Source of the DNA: an uncultured Selenomonadaceae bacterium
GTDB lineage: Bacteria; Bacillota_C; Negativicutes; Selenomonadales; Selenomonadaceae
Assembly: GCA_946402475.1 (NCBI GenBank)
Contig: CAMIWP010000085.1
Coordinates: 1 to 5,833 of the forward strand
DNA length: 5,833 nucleotides
Direction: 5' to 3'
Below are positions 4,463 through 5,833 of the stretch, piece by piece. A program made the translations under genes and the position numbers. Each line of letters begins with the position of its first letter. The stretch's first letter is position 1. The notes below the pieces were generated by a model. The model saw only the letters and a program-made list of their open reading frames with translations. It was not told where the DNA came from and ran no database searches.

Positions 4463-5833
4463 GTGGCGGAAAAGTATATCTTGGCCCTGGATTCCGGTAC
4501 GGTGAAGAATCGCGCGATCATCTTCAACCAGAAGGGCGATATCGTTTCCTATGCGGAAAAACGCATCAACGTCTATCGTCCTCACAGCGGATGGGTGGAA
4601 CAGGATCCGGATGAGATTTGGAGCACGCAGCTCTGGACCGTCAAGGAGGCCATTCGACTGGCTCATCTGTCCAACAGGGATATTGTAGCGCTTGGGATCA
4701 CGAACCAAAGGGAGACCACCATCGTATGGGATCGCGCTACGGGTCGCCCGGTTTACCCCGCCATTAGCTGGAAGTCCCGGCAGTCGGACAAGCTCTGCGA
4801 AAAATTAAGGGAAATGGGATTGCAGGAGGAAGTCCGGCAGAAGACATCCTTGGTCATCAATCCCTATTTTTCCGCTACGAAGATTTGCTGGATACTGGAG
4901 AATGTGCTGGGGGCCAGGGAATTTGCCGATAAGGGCGGGTTGGTCTTCGGGACGGTGGATACTTGGCTCATGTGGAAACTCAGCGGCGGGAAGATCTTTG
5001 CGACGGATGTTTCCAATGCTTCCCGTACCATGATGTTCCACCTGAGAAAACTCAAATGGGATTCCGATATCCTGCGGCAATTGGGCATCCCCAAATGCAT
5101 GCTGCCCAGAGTCTTTCCTTCCAGTCATGTTTACGGCGTGACGGATGCCCAGGTCATGGGCTCGGAGATCCCCATCGCCAGCTGCATCGGAAACCAGCAG
5201 GCAGATCTCTTCGGCGAGGCATGTTTTCGCGAGGGTATGGTCAAGAACACCTACGGGGAAGGTTCTTTCCTTCTCATGAACGCTGGCAAGGAGTATCGAA
5301 GCTCTCGGAACGGCCTGATCACGACCATTGCTTGGGGAATCGGCGATGAGGTCACCTATGCCATGGAGGGCAGTGTTTTTGTCTCCGGATCTACACTGGA
5401 GTGGCTGAAGGATGGGTTGTCGCTGCTGAGTTCCATGTCGGACTCGGAGTGGGTGGCGAAACAGGTGCAGGATTCCGGGGGCGTCTATTTCATTCCTTCC
5501 TTCCGGGGGCTCTCCGCACCCTACTGGGATACTCAGACCAGTGGAATGATGATCGGCCTCAAGGAAGACACCAGTCGTTCGCACATCGTTCGCGCCGCTT
5601 TGGAGTCCCTTGCCTATCAGGTGCGGGATGTTTACGAGGCGGTGATCTCCGACACGGATGCGGAGATCACGGATATCCGCGTGGACGGCGGCGCCAGCCA
5701 GAACAGCCTCCTCATGCAGTTCCAGGCGGATATCATGAACCTGCCTGTGATTCGTCCCTACATCACGGAGACCACGGCTTTGGGGGCAGCGTACCTCGCG
5801 GGGCTTGCCGTGGGAATGTGGAAGGACGTAGAG
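4463..5833 (+). CDS. Glycerol kinase-like FGGY protein with altered active site (3' end cut by window edge)
   Basis: Cytoplasmic protein of the FGGY sugar/polyol kinase family, closest in style to GlpK (glycerol + ATP to glycerol-3-phosphate). GTG at 4463 gives 457 intact codons; full GlpK is about 500, so some 40-45 are missing. Both FGGY domains are present. Glycerol-pocket residues are kept: R83 and E84 (NQRETT), W103, Y135, Q245, F269. The nucleotide and catalytic parts are not. The usual DQGTTSSR reads DSGTVKNR (10-17). The catalytic-base Asp of GDQQ is Asn244 (codon 5192-5194). GTG in the phosphate loop is GEG (E266), the adenine-side Gln is E313, and the ARG...GLTRG stretch near 359-369 is replaced. 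D10, T13, R17, G309, G410 and N414 remain. The His that PTS phosphorylates in Gram-positive GlpK is also missing, its loop being one residue shorter. With no frameshift or stop it is under selection, but may be a pseudokinase, a sensor, or an enzyme with changed chemistry. I withhold the symbol glpK for that reason. Confidence 0.88.
   Translation, partial: MAEKYILALDSGTVKNRAIIFNQKGDIVSYAEKRINVYRPHSGWVEQDPDEIWSTQLWTVKEAIRLAHLSNRDIVALGITNQRETTIVWDRATGRPVYPAISWKSRQSDKLCEKLREMGLQEEVRQKTSLVINPYFSATKICWILENVLGAREFADKGGLVFGTVDTWLMWKLSGGKIFATDVSNASRTMMFHLRKLKWDSDILRQLGIPKCMLPRVFPSSHVYGVTDAQVMGSEIPIASCIGNQQADLFGEACFREGMVKNTYGEGSFLLMNAGKEYRSSRNGLITTIAWGIGDEVTYAMEGSVFVSGSTLEWLKDGLSLLSSMSDSEWVAKQVQDSGGVYFIPSFRGLSAPYWDTQTSGMMIGLKEDTSRSHIVRAALESLAYQVRDVYEAVISDTDAEITDIRVDGGASQNSLLMQFQADIMNLPVIRPYITETTALGAAYLAGLAVGMWKDVE

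Noticed and set aside
4805..5584. 259-codon open frame on the minus strand
   Set aside because: It is a shadow of the kinase-like gene, which matches the FGGY family along its whole length on the plus strand.

Overview
The window reads as chromosomal DNA of a Bacillota-type bacterium. Three things point there: the sugar-binding protein is a lipoprotein with a Gly/Ser linker rather than a plain periplasmic protein, ribosome binding sites are strong and purine-rich, and the glycerol-kinase-like protein resembles low-GC Gram-positive GlpK sequences. The genes are moderately GC-rich, so a diderm Bacillota lineage such as the Selenomonadales is a reasonable guess. That lineage guess is an impression from protein style, not something the sequence proves.

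Layout. The left two thirds (1-3777) is one sugar ABC transporter operon read on the minus strand: chvE-type sugar-binding lipoprotein, then mmsA-type double ATPase, then mmsB-type permease. The permease runs off the left edge. mmsA and mmsB are coupled by an ATGA overlap. A strong intrinsic terminator hairpin lies between chvE and mmsA, so the abundant binding protein is probably made in excess over the membrane and ATPase parts. Upstream of chvE, also on the minus strand, is a small four-helix membrane protein of unknown function (3922-4242), with its own promoter and a probable weak terminator after it.

The right third holds a divergent plus-strand gene (4463 to the right edge) that looks like glycerol kinase over its whole visible length, 457 codons. 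It is not a normal GlpK. The catalytic-base Asp of the GDQQ motif is Asn, and several residues that hold the ATP phosphates are replaced, while the glycerol-pocket residues are kept. Its promoter is overlapped by a perfect 16-bp inverted repeat, which looks like a dedicated operator.

How the parts work together. chvE, mmsA and mmsB form a complete high-affinity uptake system for one or more monosaccharides, apart from the cut-off end of the permease. The GlpK-like protein may be a degenerate kinase that senses a polyol or has changed reaction. Whether it belongs functionally with the transporter is unknown; they are divergently transcribed and separated by the small membrane gene. No RNA genes, mobile elements or CRISPR arrays were seen, and no stretch longer than about 220 bases lacks a gene.
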